From Begonia masoniana (Eukaryota > Streptophyta > Magnoliopsida > Cucurbitales > Begoniaceae): a stretch of 64,000 nucleotides of DNA. The notes below the pieces were generated by a model. It worked only from the letters and a program-made list of their open reading frames with translations. It searched no databases and was not told the origin of the DNA. Positions 27,976 through 40,116 of this stretch are shown here, piece after piece. Location: NCBI GenBank assembly GCA_022432975.1, contig CM039502.1:7983382-8047381 (forward strand), read 5' to 3'. The position numbers were made by a program, and so were the translations under genes. Numbering within the stretch: position 1 is the stretch's first letter; every line of letters begins with the position of its first letter.

Positions 27976-30900
27976 ATGGGTTCTCTTTCGACTGAGAGTT
28001 CGAATGTGGAGAAAGAAGGAAGCCATGTTCATGTTGGCGAGGAAGGTAGAACCGGGAAGCTTCAATGGCTTCTGGATAGTCCAGAACCTCCCTCTATGTG
28101 GCATGAGTTCATTGGTTGTCTCAAAGAAGCTTTCGTTCCTCGTAGCAACAGACCTTCTTCTTCAGAGAAGCAGAAAGTATCTCTGCGTGTTTTTTCAGTT
28201 TTGCGAGGTGTTTTTCCGATTCTTAGTTGGGGAAGAAACTACAAGGCTTCCAAGTTTCGGAGTGATGTAATGGCCGGTTTAACTCTAGCCAGCCTTAGCA
28301 TTCCTCAGGTTCTCTCTAGCTCTTACTCTCTCTCTCTAACTCTTTCTTTCTCTCTCTATAATTATGATGTTCTGCAGAGTATTGGGTATGCTAATTTGGC
28401 AAAGCTTGATCCACAGTATGGTTTATGTAAGTGGGTCGAGTTCATAATTTATATATATTTTTTGTTTTTCTGTACTTTTTTAAGTACCATTAGTAACTTT
28501 TTTTGGGTGTTTGGATGGAGAGAAAATTGCAGACACAAGCGTCGTTCCACCATTGATCTATTCCTTACTGGGAAGTTCAAGAGAGCTAGCAATAGGACCA
28601 GTGGCTGTGGTTTCTTTGCTTTTATCCTCCATGCTTGAGAAAATTCAAGACCCTTTTGCAGACCCGATTGCCTACAGAAAACTCGTCTTCACCGTCACTT
28701 TCTTTGCTGGATCATTTCAAGCAGCGTTTGGATTATTTAGGTCATATACCTTTTTAATTATTTTTTCTTTTTTGAAATCTTTATCGTTACATCCTCTTTA
28801 TTTTTAGGTTGGGGTTTTTGGTGAATTTTCTTTCGCATGCTGCAATTGTTGGATTCATGGGAGGAGCCGCCATTGTTATAGGCCTTCAACAGCTCAAAGG
28901 TCTTCTGGGTATCGCTCATTTCTCCACCAGCACAGATATTATCTCTGTCTTGCACTCTGTTCTTCAATCTTTTCACCACTCAGTAAGTTTCATTAATACA
29001 ATTGATCTATAATTGCTTATATTACTTAAAAGTTTAATTATTTGTTAATTTCTGTAAAATTTATGAACAGTGGTACCCTCTGAATTTTGTTCTTGGCTGT
29101 TCATTCTTCATCTTCCTTCTACTGGCGAGATTCATTGTAAGTACAGGTCAAACTTATTCTTTTTCATCTTCTTCTTCTCCTTTAATGGTATTTTCTGGTT
29201 TTCATTTCAGGGAAGAAGAAACAAAAAGCTGTTCTGGCTACCAGCAATTGCTCCATTATTATCAGTTATATTATCGACCCTAATCGTGTTTTTGACAAAA
29301 GCTGATAAACATGGAGTTAAAATTGTGAAACATATTGATAGAGGTGTAAATCGCAGCTCTGTTCATCAGCTACAACTTCACGGCCCTCACGTATGGCAAG
29401 CTGCAAAAATTGGCCTGATATCTGCCCTCATCGCTCTCACTGTGAGTCAACACTCGCTAGATCAAACATATTTTATCGTGTTTTTCTGCTCGTATCGATC
29501 TTGAAATGTCGAGGCCGAGATGTTTTTCGGTTGATCTTCAGCAATGTGACCAAAGTTTTGTTGGACAGGAAGCTATTGCAGTGGGAAGATCTTTTGCTTC
29601 CATTAATGGCTACCACCTTGATGGTAATAAGGAAATGGTGGCCATGGGGTTCATGAACATCGTAGGCTCTTTCACTTCTTGTTATGTTGCCACTGGTTGG
29701 CTCTCAACTCTCACAAACCTACTTTGTCTCAAATTCGAAAACAAAGAGAAATCTTTTCTATGAATCACTCAAGTGATAATTATGCATTATGCTAGTATGG
29801 GTTAAACCCCGATAGTTTACTTTGATCGCCACAGTCCATAAACTTGGAATTCTATGAATAAGATTCTTCGTACCCGTATTTACTTTAATTTGAAGATCAT
29901 GAAGTAGACCGGGCTGGTGGCGGCTCGTCGGGATCTAGTCCAAAAGCAGAGTAAATGGTGATGAGAGTAAATGGTGATGACCTCATTTATAATAGTAGGG
30001 TGTACAATCTCACATTGTTTAAGAATGATTTGAAGATGGAGATTCATAACATCCTCTTTAGACTAGTATGACTTCGTTTTGAGATAAAACTTGTAAATAA
30101 AATTGTATAGTTTTCTAACAAGTAAACTATATCATACTCGTGGGATGAATGTTTATTTGGCCATTAGCTGTTGAGATAATATTTTGATGTATGAGCCAAA
30201 TATTTTTCAGGTTCTTTTTCAAGGACTGCAGTGAATTTCAGTGCGGGATGTGAGACAGTGGTGTCAAACGTTGTAATGGCGATAACGGTTATCGTGTCAT
30301 TAGAATTGTTCACAAGATTCCTCTACTATACTCCCATGGCTATTCTTGCTTCCGTCATCTTATCGGCTTTACCGGGACTCATCGATCTGAATGAAGCTTA
30401 TCACATATGGAAAGTTGACAAGCTTGATTTCTTAGCTTGCCTTGGAGCTTTTCTCGGGGTCTTGTTCGTTTCTGTTGAGATTGGTCTTCTCGCTGCGGTG
30501 AATATATATATTACCCAAAATCTCCATTTTTTGTTCTATAATTTAGGGTTGCTAATAATTTGTGATGATTGATTTTGTAGGTAGCAATTTCATTTGCAAA
30601 GATATTACTCAATTTTATTCGACCCGACATTGAATTGGTCGGAAGACTACCAACAACTGATATCTTCTGTAATGTCCGAGAATATCCTATGGCTACAAAA
30701 AATGGAGGCATTATCATTATTCGAATTGACACTGGATTCCTTTGTTTTGCTAATGCTAATTTTATCATAGACAAGTACGTTTAAATAATATCAACTGAAC
30801 TTAATTACTTGAAGTTATTGATATTAATCGTACTCACTAATCTTATTACCTTGTTCCTACTAGGGTTATGAGATGGATTGCAAAAGAAGAAGAAAAAGAC

Positions 30901-31445
30901 GATGATTCTATTGCAGTTGAAAACGGGAAAGAAAACATCAAAGAAGTAGTTCTTGATATGACTAGTGAGTTAGCTTTATCCACCAACTTAGTTTTTTCGA
31001 CAACCAAATGTATTTTTCTAATTTGAGTAATCTCGATAAGTTTATGGTCGTTTGTACTAAATTATAACTCGGCCCGATTATTGTGCAGGCGTGATGAATG
31101 TTGATACTTCGGGAATTATCGCATTGGAGGAACTGCATAGGAAGCTTATTTCCATTGGCGTAGAAGTAAGTCAATCGGTTAAGCCACAACTTTGAATAAT
31201 TATCGAACTCATGCAAATATGGTCAAGACATCGATAAGAACTCGTGTTGAAACACAACTCCCGTAACAAAATTTTGTTGAGTTTTATATTAACTATTTTT
31301 ATTTTTATTTTTGGTGTAGTTAAATATAGCAAACCCAAGATGGGAAGTGATTCACAAGCTGAAGATGGTTAAGTTCATAGACAGAATTGGAGGCAGAGTT
31401 TTTGGGTCTGTTGCTGAAGCTGTCCAAGCTTGCTTGCCTACTTGA
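27976..31445 (+). CDS. SULTR2-like: Sulfate transporter, SULTR family (SULTR2-like)
   Basis: A proton/sulfate symporter of the SLC26/SulP family, expected in the plasma membrane. Twelve exons (27976-28308, 28378-28426, 28533-28740, 28808-28982, 29071-29136, 29211-29441, 29569-29695, 30211-30497, 30581-30774, 30864-30964, 31089-31165, 31320-31445) join to 1974 nt, 657 residues, the usual family length. Visible hallmarks are [60 protein letters not shown], then [16 protein letters not shown] and a C-terminal STAS domain with [17 protein letters not shown]. The N-terminus ([14 protein letters not shown]) fits group 2 better than group 1. The gene looks intact. MULE-1 ends 81 bp before the ATG and a Pack-MULE starts 138 bp after the stop. 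Confidence 0.95.
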
Positions 31446-31865
31446 CTCTTCTTTCTTTTTTCTCCCAATCAATAATAAATGTTTCATTTAGTTTAATCTA
31501 GATTTAATTGTATCAATGATTATTTATCACGTTATCAAATATTTTTAAAAAATAAAATAAGAAAATAAAAATAATATTATTTTGGGAAAAGTACCATTTA
31601 GACTCCAACGTATAGGGTCAGTGACCATTTGGTACCTAACGTTTGTTTTGTACCCAATCAAACCCTAACGTATAAAACGTTTGCAATTCAAACCCTGCCG
31701 TCAATTTTTTAGTTAAAATTGACGGATGCTTTTTTAAAATTACTAAATTACCTCTCTCTCCCTCTCTCGGCCTCTCCCTCCCTCCCCCCTCCCTCTCCCG
31801 CTCCCTCTCCCTCTCCCTCTCCCTTTCTCAATATGATATGAAAAAAGGTACAATCTAATGAAATA

Positions 31866-32225
31866 TTAAATGCCCAGCATTCCGGCAAACGTCGTAACAG
31901 GGAAAGTTTCAGCGGCCACCGGCCACAGTTGCGCCACTTTTGAGTTTGCAGACCGACTGCTCTGCTTAAATCCTCGATGAATCAGGACCAATTGGTTCAG
32001 ATTCTGCGTTAATCTCGCTTTTTCATCCATCAAAGCTTCCTTGTCCGACTCGAGAGAGCAGATTTTGTGCGCCACCGCCGCGTAAGCTTTGTGAAGGTCG
32101 GCGATGCTCCTTTTCAGGATCGACTACTCGTTAATCAGCTCCTCTATCCGCCGCTGCTTCTTCATCCTCGATCGTCGCGCAGACTCCCTGTTTGAAAGCA
32201 TTCTCTCTCTCTTCTTGTCGTCCAT
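31866..32225 (-). pseudogene. Captured bZIP transcription factor fragment
   Basis: From ATG at 32225: MDDKKRERMLSNRESARRSR followed by MKKQRRIEELINE, then TAG at 32126-32124, then the same frame continues SILKRSIADLHKAYAAVAHK and heptad-like LESDKEALMDEKARLTQNLN. The basic region has the invariant N-x7-R spacing (NRESARRSR). The leucine zipper lies beyond the stop, so a protein made here would bind DNA poorly if at all. It resembles single-exon group S bZIP genes. The host gene fragment was taken up by the surrounding Pack-MULE. There is no GT-AG intron within it. Confidence 0.85.
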
Positions 32226-32277
32226 TTCTGCATATCGCGCAGCATCAACGAAGGAGATCGAGCTCAAGGACGGCGCT

Positions 32278-32844
32278 TGTCACGACCCTAATACTGTACC
32301 CGTATTTCTCGTACTATTTTTTTTTTTACCCAAATATCTTTAACTAAACTCTAAGCGGAACCTAAACCGAAATCGAAACCAGAATCGAAATCGGAATTGA
32401 AATCTAACTTTTAAACCTTTTAAAAGAACCATAAAACTAATTATATAAAAACAATTAAAAACTATAAAACAATTAAAATGAACTGTAATTAAAATGGGAG
32501 GGTAAAATCGGAAAGAGGGGAAAAGTGTGCGCGGCGCTGCCTGCGTTCGGGCGCCGCGCACGCGATAGTTGCCTGCGATCGGGCGCCGCGCACACTTTTC
32601 CCCTCTTTCCGATTTTACCCTCCCATTTTAATTACAGTTCATTTTAATTGTTTTATAGTTTTTAATTGTTTTTATATAATTAGTTTTATGGTTCTTTTAA
32701 AAGGTTTAAAAGTTAGATTTCAATTCCGATTTCGATTCTGATTTCGATTTCGGTTTAGGTTCCGCTTAGAGTTTAGTTAAAGATATTTGAGTAAAAAAAA
32801 AAAAATAGTACGAGAAATACGGGTACAGTATTAGGGTCGTGACA
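32278..32844. mobile_element. 567-bp foldback with LTR-like TG...CA ends
   Basis: Arms of about 260 bp (32278-32537 and 32583-32844) are near-identical reverse complements with only a few differences, around a 45-bp GC-rich spacer. The ends are TGTCACGACCCTAATACTGT and, at the other side, ACAGTATTAGGGTCGTGACA. Flanking pentamers GCGCT and GTGCT agree at 4 of 5. The terminal bases resemble the 3' end of the solo LTR at 45007-47563 (GGTACAGTACTAGGGACGTTACA-like), so both ends look like the same LTR terminus in opposite orientation. Confidence 0.85.
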
Positions 32845-33257
32845 GTGCTATTTCGAACCAGAGAGATAGATTCAAGAAAACACGTAGAACCAGTAGAGCA
32901 AGATGACTGAGACGGAATGGCAAGAAAGAGAGAGATGAAATTTCGGTGATCTTTGGTTGATGTTTACTCTGCCATGGAGAGAGAGAGAGAGAGTGATGAA
33001 ATTTCAGTGATCTTTGGTTTGATGTTTGCTCTGCCATGGAGGGAGAGAGAGGGAGAGAGAGGGAGAGGGAGAGAGAGAGAGGTAGTTAGTAATTTTAAAA
33101 AGACATCCGTCAATTTTAACTGAAAAATTGACGGCAGGGTTTGAATTGCAAACGTTTTATACGTTAGGGTTTGATTGGGTACAAAACAAACGTTAGGTAT
33201 CAAATGGTCACTCACCCCATACGTTGGAGTCTAAATGATACTTTTTCCTATTATTTT

Positions 33258-33742
33258 TATTTTTATCTGAGTTGATTTGATTATCTTTCAAAATAAATGA
33301 ATATTTAAATATTTAAATTACACTTTAATTGTTACTAAGCCAGAATTGAACAGAAGCATTGATGTGTCTCGTCCTCTTATATTTAAATAAAAATATACAT
33401 GAATAATATTAAAGTTAATTTATTGATTTTCTCACATTTGCCATGTATATGCTATTTCAGTTATTTTCACGAGTAAATTGCATTAACAAAATAATGATAA
33501 GATAAGATAAATAATTACAATAATAAACAAATTAGTGGCAGTGCGCCGTACATACATATATACAATATTTACTTTTTTTTTTATTCTGTGCCATATTTAC
33601 TTCTTTTTTTTTATTCTGACTGATTAAATAATGACGATATAATTAAAATATAATTAGTATATTATTTATAATTTATTGTCCGCGAGTATATTAAGAGATT
33701 GAAAAATAAGTGCATCGTATCTTTAGTTTATTATATATATAA
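33258..33742. other. AT-rich spacer
   Basis: Very AT-rich with T-rich duplicated words (TTTACTTTTTTTTTTATTCTG occurs in two near copies at about 33570 and 33598). No gene seen. Confidence 0.5.
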
Positions 33743-35460
33743 GGCTAAAACTAATTTAAACTCCAAAGTATGAATTTAATTTGAAATACTTCATAAATTA
33801 AAAATTTTAATAACAAAAACTTTAAAATATAAAAAAACTTAACAAATCAAGCCTTGACTAGGGGCTGATCATGGAGAACGGGGGGCCGTTTTCCGTGTGC
33901 TAGGACCGGGGGGCCGGTTTGGGAGAACAGCCCCTCGTTTATTCTTCATTTTATAAATTAATTTAAAAAAAAAAACAAACGATATTGAATTTATTTAAAA
34001 TTTTTACCTCATGTTCACCACATTATGGAAAGATAATTTAGAAATTTTCGTGATCTTCTAACAGTTGTAAAATTTATTGTAATTTTAGTAAATTATTTTA
34101 TAAAACAGACGTAAAATAATTATAATAAATCATACGAGTGTTAGAAAATCACGAAAATTTCTATATTTTTTTCTCATGATGTTCTTAACATATGGTAAAA
34201 TTTTATAGTAAATACAATATTGTTTGTTATTTTTTTAAAATACATCTCGTTCCTTTTTCATTTTATAAATTAAATTTAAAAACAAATATTAACCAATATT
34301 ATATTTACTTTAAATTTTTACCACATGGTTACCATATAATGAGAAAATCATCTGAAAATTATAGTAATTTTTTAACACTTGTACGATTTATTGTAATTTT
34401 AATAAATTATTTTATAAAACAGACGTAAAACAATTATAGGTGTGCCAAGACTGGGGGGGGCGGTCCCTAAGAAGGGGGGGCCAATCTTTGTGTGTCAAGA
34501 TCGGGGGGCCGGTTTGGGAGAACGACTCCCCATTATTTCTTCATTTTATAAATTAATTTTGAAAAAAATATCAAACGATATTGGATTTACTTAAAAATTT
34601 TATCACATGTTCACCACGTCATGAGAAAATAATCTGAAAATTTTAGTGATTTTCTAACACTTGTATGATTTATTATAATTGTTTTACGTCTGTTTTATAA
34701 AAAAATTCACTAAAATTACAATAAATCATACAACGAAAATTTTACTTTAAATTTTACCACAGGGGGACCTTAGAATAGAAACTTTGAAAATTTATAGTAT
34801 TTTTTAACAATGTGCCGATTATTGTAATTTTAATAAATTATTTTCTAAAACAGACGTAAAACAATTATAGGGTGCCAAAGCTTGGGGGGTCGGTACATAA
34901 GAAGGGGGGCCAATTCTTTGTGTGTTCAAGACTCGGGGGCCGGTTGGGAGAACGACTCCCATTATTTCTTCATTTTATAAATTAATTTTGAAAAAAAATA
35001 TCAACGATATGGATTTACTAAAAATTTTTCACCATGTTCACCACGTCATGAGAAAATAATCTGAAAAAAAGTTAGTGATTTTATAACACTTGTAGATTTA
35101 TATAATGTTTAGCTGTTTTATAAAAAATCACTAAAATTAAAACTAAAATCATACAACGAAAATCACGAAAATTTTCAGATTATCTTTCCATGATGTGATG
35201 AACATGTGATAAAATTTTCAAATAAATGCAATATCGTTTGTTATTTTTTTAAAAATTAATTTATAAAATGAAGAAGGAACGAAAATGTTCTCCCAGACCG
35301 ACCCCCGGTCCTGACACACGGAGAACGGGGCCGTTCTCCAGGAATGGCTACGTTAGAGTTTGATTTATTAGTTTTTTTATAATTTAAAATTTTGTTTGTT
35401 AAGATTTTTAGTTTACAAGGTTTCAAAATAAATACTTGCTTTAAGTTTAAAGTATATATA
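33743..35460. mobile_element. Nonautonomous Mutator-type element with internal tandem units
   Basis: Left end (about 33743-34010) and right end (about 35200-35460) are inverted copies: both read TTGAAA...CTAAAAAT/TTAAAAAT, then GAGAACGGGG...CCGTT, GTGT(C/G)...AGGACCGGGGG and TTCATTTTATAAATTAATTT. The GGGGGGCC boxes tie it to the two large MULEs. A unit of about 430 bp is repeated at about 34310-34740 and 34741-35165. The flanks are TA-rich, so the 9-bp duplication cannot be read with certainty. No coding capacity. Confidence 0.75.
34310..35165. repeat. Two ~430-bp tandem copies, second rich in 1-bp indels
   Basis: The copies align through GGGGGGCCGGTTTGGGAGAA-type sequence, but the second repeatedly lacks single bases (for example CAAACGATATTGG becomes CAACGATATGG). 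The differences are mostly one-base losses. Confidence 0.7.
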
Positions 35461-37486
35461 TATATATACACATGTGATCGTTGACGCGATGAGCGATGGA
35501 AGCGGAGGAGCACGAACACTCACAGCGGTAGGAAGGAGGAAATAATAATGGAGGAAGAAATTGTAGAACATGACAGAGAGAAGCCGACGATCGAGAGAAT
35601 GACCTCTTGTCCCATCACCCAGGCTTAGTTTCTATCGTGGAGGCGCCAGAAGGTCCTCTCTCTTTCTCTCGATTTTTTTAATTAGGGTTTCTTTCTGTCT
35701 TTTGTTTTTTCTGCCTACTTGACTCTTGTTTGTTGCGTCTATTGCTTCTTTTTCGTCATTAATGTTTCAAGGCGTCATGCTTTTGTTTCTTTACTTTTTA
35801 GCCTATTTGCATTTCAGGAGGGGCCACAATAATCTTTAGATAAATTTTGTGGTTTTGGAGATTTTTCAGTTCATTTTGTGGTTCCTAATGTTTCACTTCG
35901 TAGTAAATCACCGTACAATTTGAAATTTTTGATAGATAGTCGTCAATTTATCAACTTCAATTTGGGAGAATCAGCTGTGTATACTTACAGTATGAAGAAG
36001 GATTACTTCTTAGACGAATGGTTTCTCACAAAGACGCTTAAGGCTTTTGATCATAAGAAATTGTGTGATTTTTCTCCTTGCTGTTAAATTCTTAATTCAG
36101 TAACTTCGGGCTGATTTGAGACCTTGTTGTATCATAAATCAAAATCTAGATAAATCTGAAATTTTTAGTGATGTTGCGGTGTCTTTTCAGTGTATTAACA
36201 AGTCCTTATCAAGGTGTTTGGATTAATGTAATTTCTTCGTTTTGCCTATCAAATGGGTTGCGACCACTTGTTATTGCATGTTTTCTTCACTTATGAATAT
36301 TTTTACGGTATATGCAAAATTTCTATTCTTTCCATGAATTTCCATGGCTTATAATTTATTGCCAATAGTATGTTTGCACTCTTTGCCAGACACTGAAGCA
36401 TCTACTAGACGAGCAGAGGTGGCAAGGGAACAATCAGAGAATATAGCAGCAGGAACAGTGCTAATGAATGGTCGAGAGCTTTTCTTGCATGAACCATGGG
36501 TGTTTGATAACATGCAATATTGAGGTTTGCTTCGGACATATGTACATGTAGTTGATAGTGGTTGGGATAGCTTGAAATAAAGCTTCTTTCCTTTTCATTA
36601 TTGTTATATATTCATAACTGTTTTGCCGGTTTTTAGTGCCATACTCCCATGTTCGAAATGCCCGTCCATATTATCATAAAATAAATGTTGTGCATGATCG
36701 TTGGTAGATTATCTTGGGTAAGATGACTACTGAATATTGATTTGTAGTTCAAACTTGATATTACATATTGACAGGGTTTAGTCTGTGAAAGCATCATGTC
36801 TTATTATGTGTATTAACTAAGTAATTAATTTGCTTAAAGTCTAATTTATATTAGTATATATACACTTCCTTAGACTTCCTGAAAGGATCATGCTCTTTAT
36901 TCCACCAAAAGGTAACCTAATATATGAATCTTAAAAAAAAAAAAAATTAGAGAGAATATCAGATCTTCCTACTTCTAATTGTACCACTGATCTTCATTTT
37001 TGTCAAAATCTCTACAGCTTCTCCATTTTAGCAGAAGATAGCGGTGATTACTGATTTGAGGATATTCTTTCATAGATTTCACCTTCATCATTCACGGCCA
37101 GCTACGGAAGCTGCTCGTTTTGGATCCCCATATTCTCACCTGACTATTGTAAAGCCATAAATATGGCATGTGAGGTATATTCCTAAGCATATAGTATGGT
37201 CGAACAGACTTTTATATTTTGCTAGCTTAGGACAAAATTAAAGATTCTGTTGGAGGAAAACCTGAAAGGTGAAGGGTATTGACTCTTGAGGCATGTCCGG
37301 AGGAACGTAGTACATTTTGCTTGGGTCAAACTCTGTTTGAAGTATATCCCTAAGCATATAAATCAATAATATGTTATATACCAAATGTAAAATTAACAAT
37401 TTGAAACCAAGTAAACATATATTCGAATAATAGTTCTTAACAATTTATTGCCTATATTTTTCTTACTGTCAGGTAAAAACTAATAC
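35461..37486. other. Region with one orphan exon-like piece
   Basis: About 2 kb with no complete gene. A promoter/5' UTR-like change in composition occurs at 35480-35860. An open piece at 36391-36523 reads TEASTRRAEVAREQSENIAA then GTVLMNGRELFLHEPWVFDN and ends in a stop; it has the look of a conserved C-terminal exon, but I do not recognise the family and could not link upstream exons. The rest is AT-rich. Confidence 0.4.
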
Positions 37487-40116
37487 TTACAAAAGAGGAT
37501 TTGAAGCAGCTGAAGCATCAATAGCTTTTGCATAATCAGGGAATTGTGACGCGAATTCATTTCCTATAGAGGTTGGAATCTGCAGAAATTATCTGTAAGT
37601 GAAAACTCAGATACCACAATTTTCTACCATTTTCATCAATACTATACTACTATGGAACGATAATGTGCGCGACACGATTTAGTCGTTGGTACGAACCCAC
37701 CCCACTTAGACCTTAGTAACAATTGAAAAGAAATTGACACTATAAATGTATATTAAATTAATATATAGATATATATCGTGCATATTGATTTTCTGATTGA
37801 GTACATTTATGGTGGATATATCATAGGAAGATAGGAAGTTGTTCAGCAAATACTCCTGCAGGAAAGAGTTTTCCAGAAATTAGATTATGGGAAAATCAAA
37901 TTCAAACCCGAGCAATGCAAGATAAAACAAGAGATGAAAAGTACTTTTCTCTGCCTGACACGCGTCAAAATGTCAAGAAGATCTCTCTCACAGGAAGCCA
38001 TATCCACCGTAGATGCCTTTTCTACTGGGCCCCCAGCATATATCCTTTTGGATCAAAATCAATCATTACTAGTCTTTTAAACCAATTAATAATAATATTA
38101 TTATTTTTAGGTTTTAACCTTAGCTGTTCCTTGGCAGCTTGAAGAAGGTGCTGCATCCTACCAATTTCTTGTTTTAGTTCCTGCTTCAAATAAGTTTTCA
38201 TTAAGATCCATTTATTAAATATGGCTACGTGACATTTGAGGTTGCATGATATATGACCCGAAAAAAACTTGCATAGACCTTAGCATCTGAAGAGTCGGTG
38301 GTCAGCAAATTGTATTTTGAACTTGAAGCATCGTTGCTAAGAAAGAAACGAAGGCGGTTAAGAGGATAATCTTTGCTGCAAAAGATCGGAATAATATATG
38401 ATTCCGATCGACAAAATGAAGGGTTAAAAAAAGACAAACTTGCTTATATTTTCCATCTTCGAACTCTTCACGATTCTACTCAGTTGCTAGAGAGCAAAAG
38501 AAAACAATGTATTTAAATAAGATTTTATGTTAATTAACTAATTATTAGGTTAATTAATGGAAAAATGCAGAATAGGGATTCATGTTTAGGAAATAGGTAA
38601 AAAAAGGAAAGATATTTCGTTTTAGGGAAAAAATGGAAAGATGTTTAAGAAATAGATAAAAAAAAAAAAAATGAGCGGTTTTTTGTTTTAGGCATGGCGA
38701 GAGGCCGGCTGGTCCGATCGGACCAGCCGGTCTCTACTTTTTTTATTAAAAAATAATAGACCAGCCGACCTCTCTCTTTTTTTATTAAAAAAATTATTTT
38801 TTAAAAAAATATATCTCCCCTTCTTTTAATTAAAAAAAAAGTTGAATTTTAATGAAATGTACTGAAATCGCATCTCGATTGTCAAGATGCGAAAATTCAT
38901 CTTTATTTTCCTGCAGAATTGAATATTGTTAAGTATATATTTTATTTGTTCTATCTGTTTGAGATTTTATTATGCGAGTTTGACTTATATTTATTTTAAA
39001 GACTTCCGCTATCAAATCTAGCAATGGGCTGGGTGATCGAGTTACTTCTGGAGATCAGGTCGCCCGACCGAGCATTTCTGCTCAAACCTTGTCCCCGGGT
39101 CGTGACAAAACCAACTCATGGATCTTTGTAACTTATCTTTTTCGGTTAGGGTTTTCAAGTAAAATTTTTGAACGAAAATAATTATAAGTAGAATACAAAG
39201 ATTGATTTGAGTAACAAAAATGAAATGAAAAATTGAATGTCAAACACAATTACATGAACACAGGAAAAAAGAATTATGATTTTAACCAGCCTCCTACGAT
39301 CACAAAAGGCGCAGACCAAGTCCATGATGAAAAGAGATTGTCAAGATGCGAAAATTCATCTTTTTTTTTATAATTTTTTTTAATTAAAAAAAAATGGAGA
39401 GGCCGGCTGGTTGTAATAACTATTTTTTTTAATAAAAAAATGGGAGAGGCCGGCTGGTCCATCAAACCAGCCGACCTCTCCTTTATTTTTTAATAAAAAA
39501 AAGTAGAGGCCGGCTGGTTCGATGACCAGTCGACTTCTCGCAGTGCTTAAAACAAAAAATCGTCCTTTTTTTCTTTTTTTGCCTATTTTTCAAATATCTT
39601 TTCCTTTTTTGACTAAAACAAACTTGGACAGAAAATGTGTATTTTTTTTTCAACAAGACTTTCTTTCTCCCTGCTAATGGTGAACAGCCATGGACATGCA
39701 GCAAGCTAACCTCTTTATTTTCAGTCAAAATAAATAAATAAACAAATAAACAACAGGGGGTTTAAATCTCGATTATAAATTAAAAAATAATCTAAATAAA
39801 ACTTACTGGAGGTGATTAATGTAACGTTCTATCACATCTTCAATCCTGTTTATTTTCATGCAATAAAAAAAGCAGAACTAATTTAAACATTTTAATCCAT
39901 AAAAATAAATTAATTAATATTGCTGAATGAAAAATACCTCCTTTTTCCAGAAAATAGGAAGGGACGTCCGGAAGGAGAGTAGGTAATAAGAGCAATATCA
40001 ATATCACAGAGAATCGAAAGCTCGTAAGCTTTCTTAACAAGCCCTTGTCTTCTCTTTGTAAATGTAACTTGTAGATTTCTTCTGTTTTCTATTTTCCTCA
40101 TCGCCAATCGAGCCAT
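37487..40116 (-). CDS. MIKC*-type MADS-box transcription factor (AGL66/AGL104-like)
   Basis: Exon 1 (40116-39938) encodes a MADS domain: MARLAMRKIENRRNLQVTFT, KRRQGLVKKAYELSILCDID, then IALITYSPSGRPFLFSGKR. Exon 2 (39845-39807) gives IEDVIERYINHL. Later exons are clear: one ending at 38279 (NLLTTDSSDAK), 38180-38119 (ELKQEIGRMQHLLQAAKEQL), 38044-37945 (ASTVDMASCERDLLDILTRV), 37855-37805 (EYLLNNFLSSYDISTIN) and 37579-37487 (EFASQFPDYAKAIDAS, stop). The K-like coiled part and LLDILTRVRQRKEYLLNN track MIKC* proteins, which act mainly in pollen. One or two short exons between 39806 and 38450 are unresolved, and an inverted-repeat element sits in that intron. Start MARLAM replaces the usual MGRVK. 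Confidence 0.85.
38615..39630. mobile_element. Inverted-repeat element in intron 2 of the MADS gene
   Basis: The left side (about 38615-38715) and right side (about 39530-39630) are inverted copies: CGGTTTTTTGTTTTAGGCAT / GATTTTTTGTTTTAAGCACT followed by GCGAGA-GGCCGGCTGG. Small palindromes of the AGAGGCCGGCTGGTC type recur at 38699-38740, 39392-39412, 39441-39480 and 39507-39538. The core (38877-39363) is bracketed by a 28-bp direct repeat and contains an LTR-like end (CCCCGGGTCGTGACA near 39093-39107). Boundaries and superfamily are uncertain. Confidence 0.6.
38877..39363. repeat. 28-bp exact direct repeats bracketing an insert
   Basis: Copies at 38877-38904 and 39336-39363 begin GATTGTCAAGATGCGAAAAT and are identical over 28 bp. 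They are longer than normal transposon target duplications, so template switching or repair synthesis is as likely as transposition. Confidence 0.8.

Larger units (their letters stand above)
31584..33248. mobile_element. Pack-MULE-type element carrying a bZIP fragment
   Basis: Long terminal inverted repeats start GGGAAAAGTACCATTTAGAC and, reverse-complemented, GGAAAAAGTATCATTTAGAC, running about 160 bp through TTGACGGCAGGGTTTGAATT and ending in CT/GA-rich tracts. A perfect 9-bp duplication TATTATTTT lies at 31575-31583 and 33249-33257. The interior carries part of a bZIP gene on the minus strand. A 567-bp foldback is nested at 32278-32844. The right side also holds a direct duplication of about 58 bp (around 32935-33050). 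No transposase is present. Confidence 0.92.
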
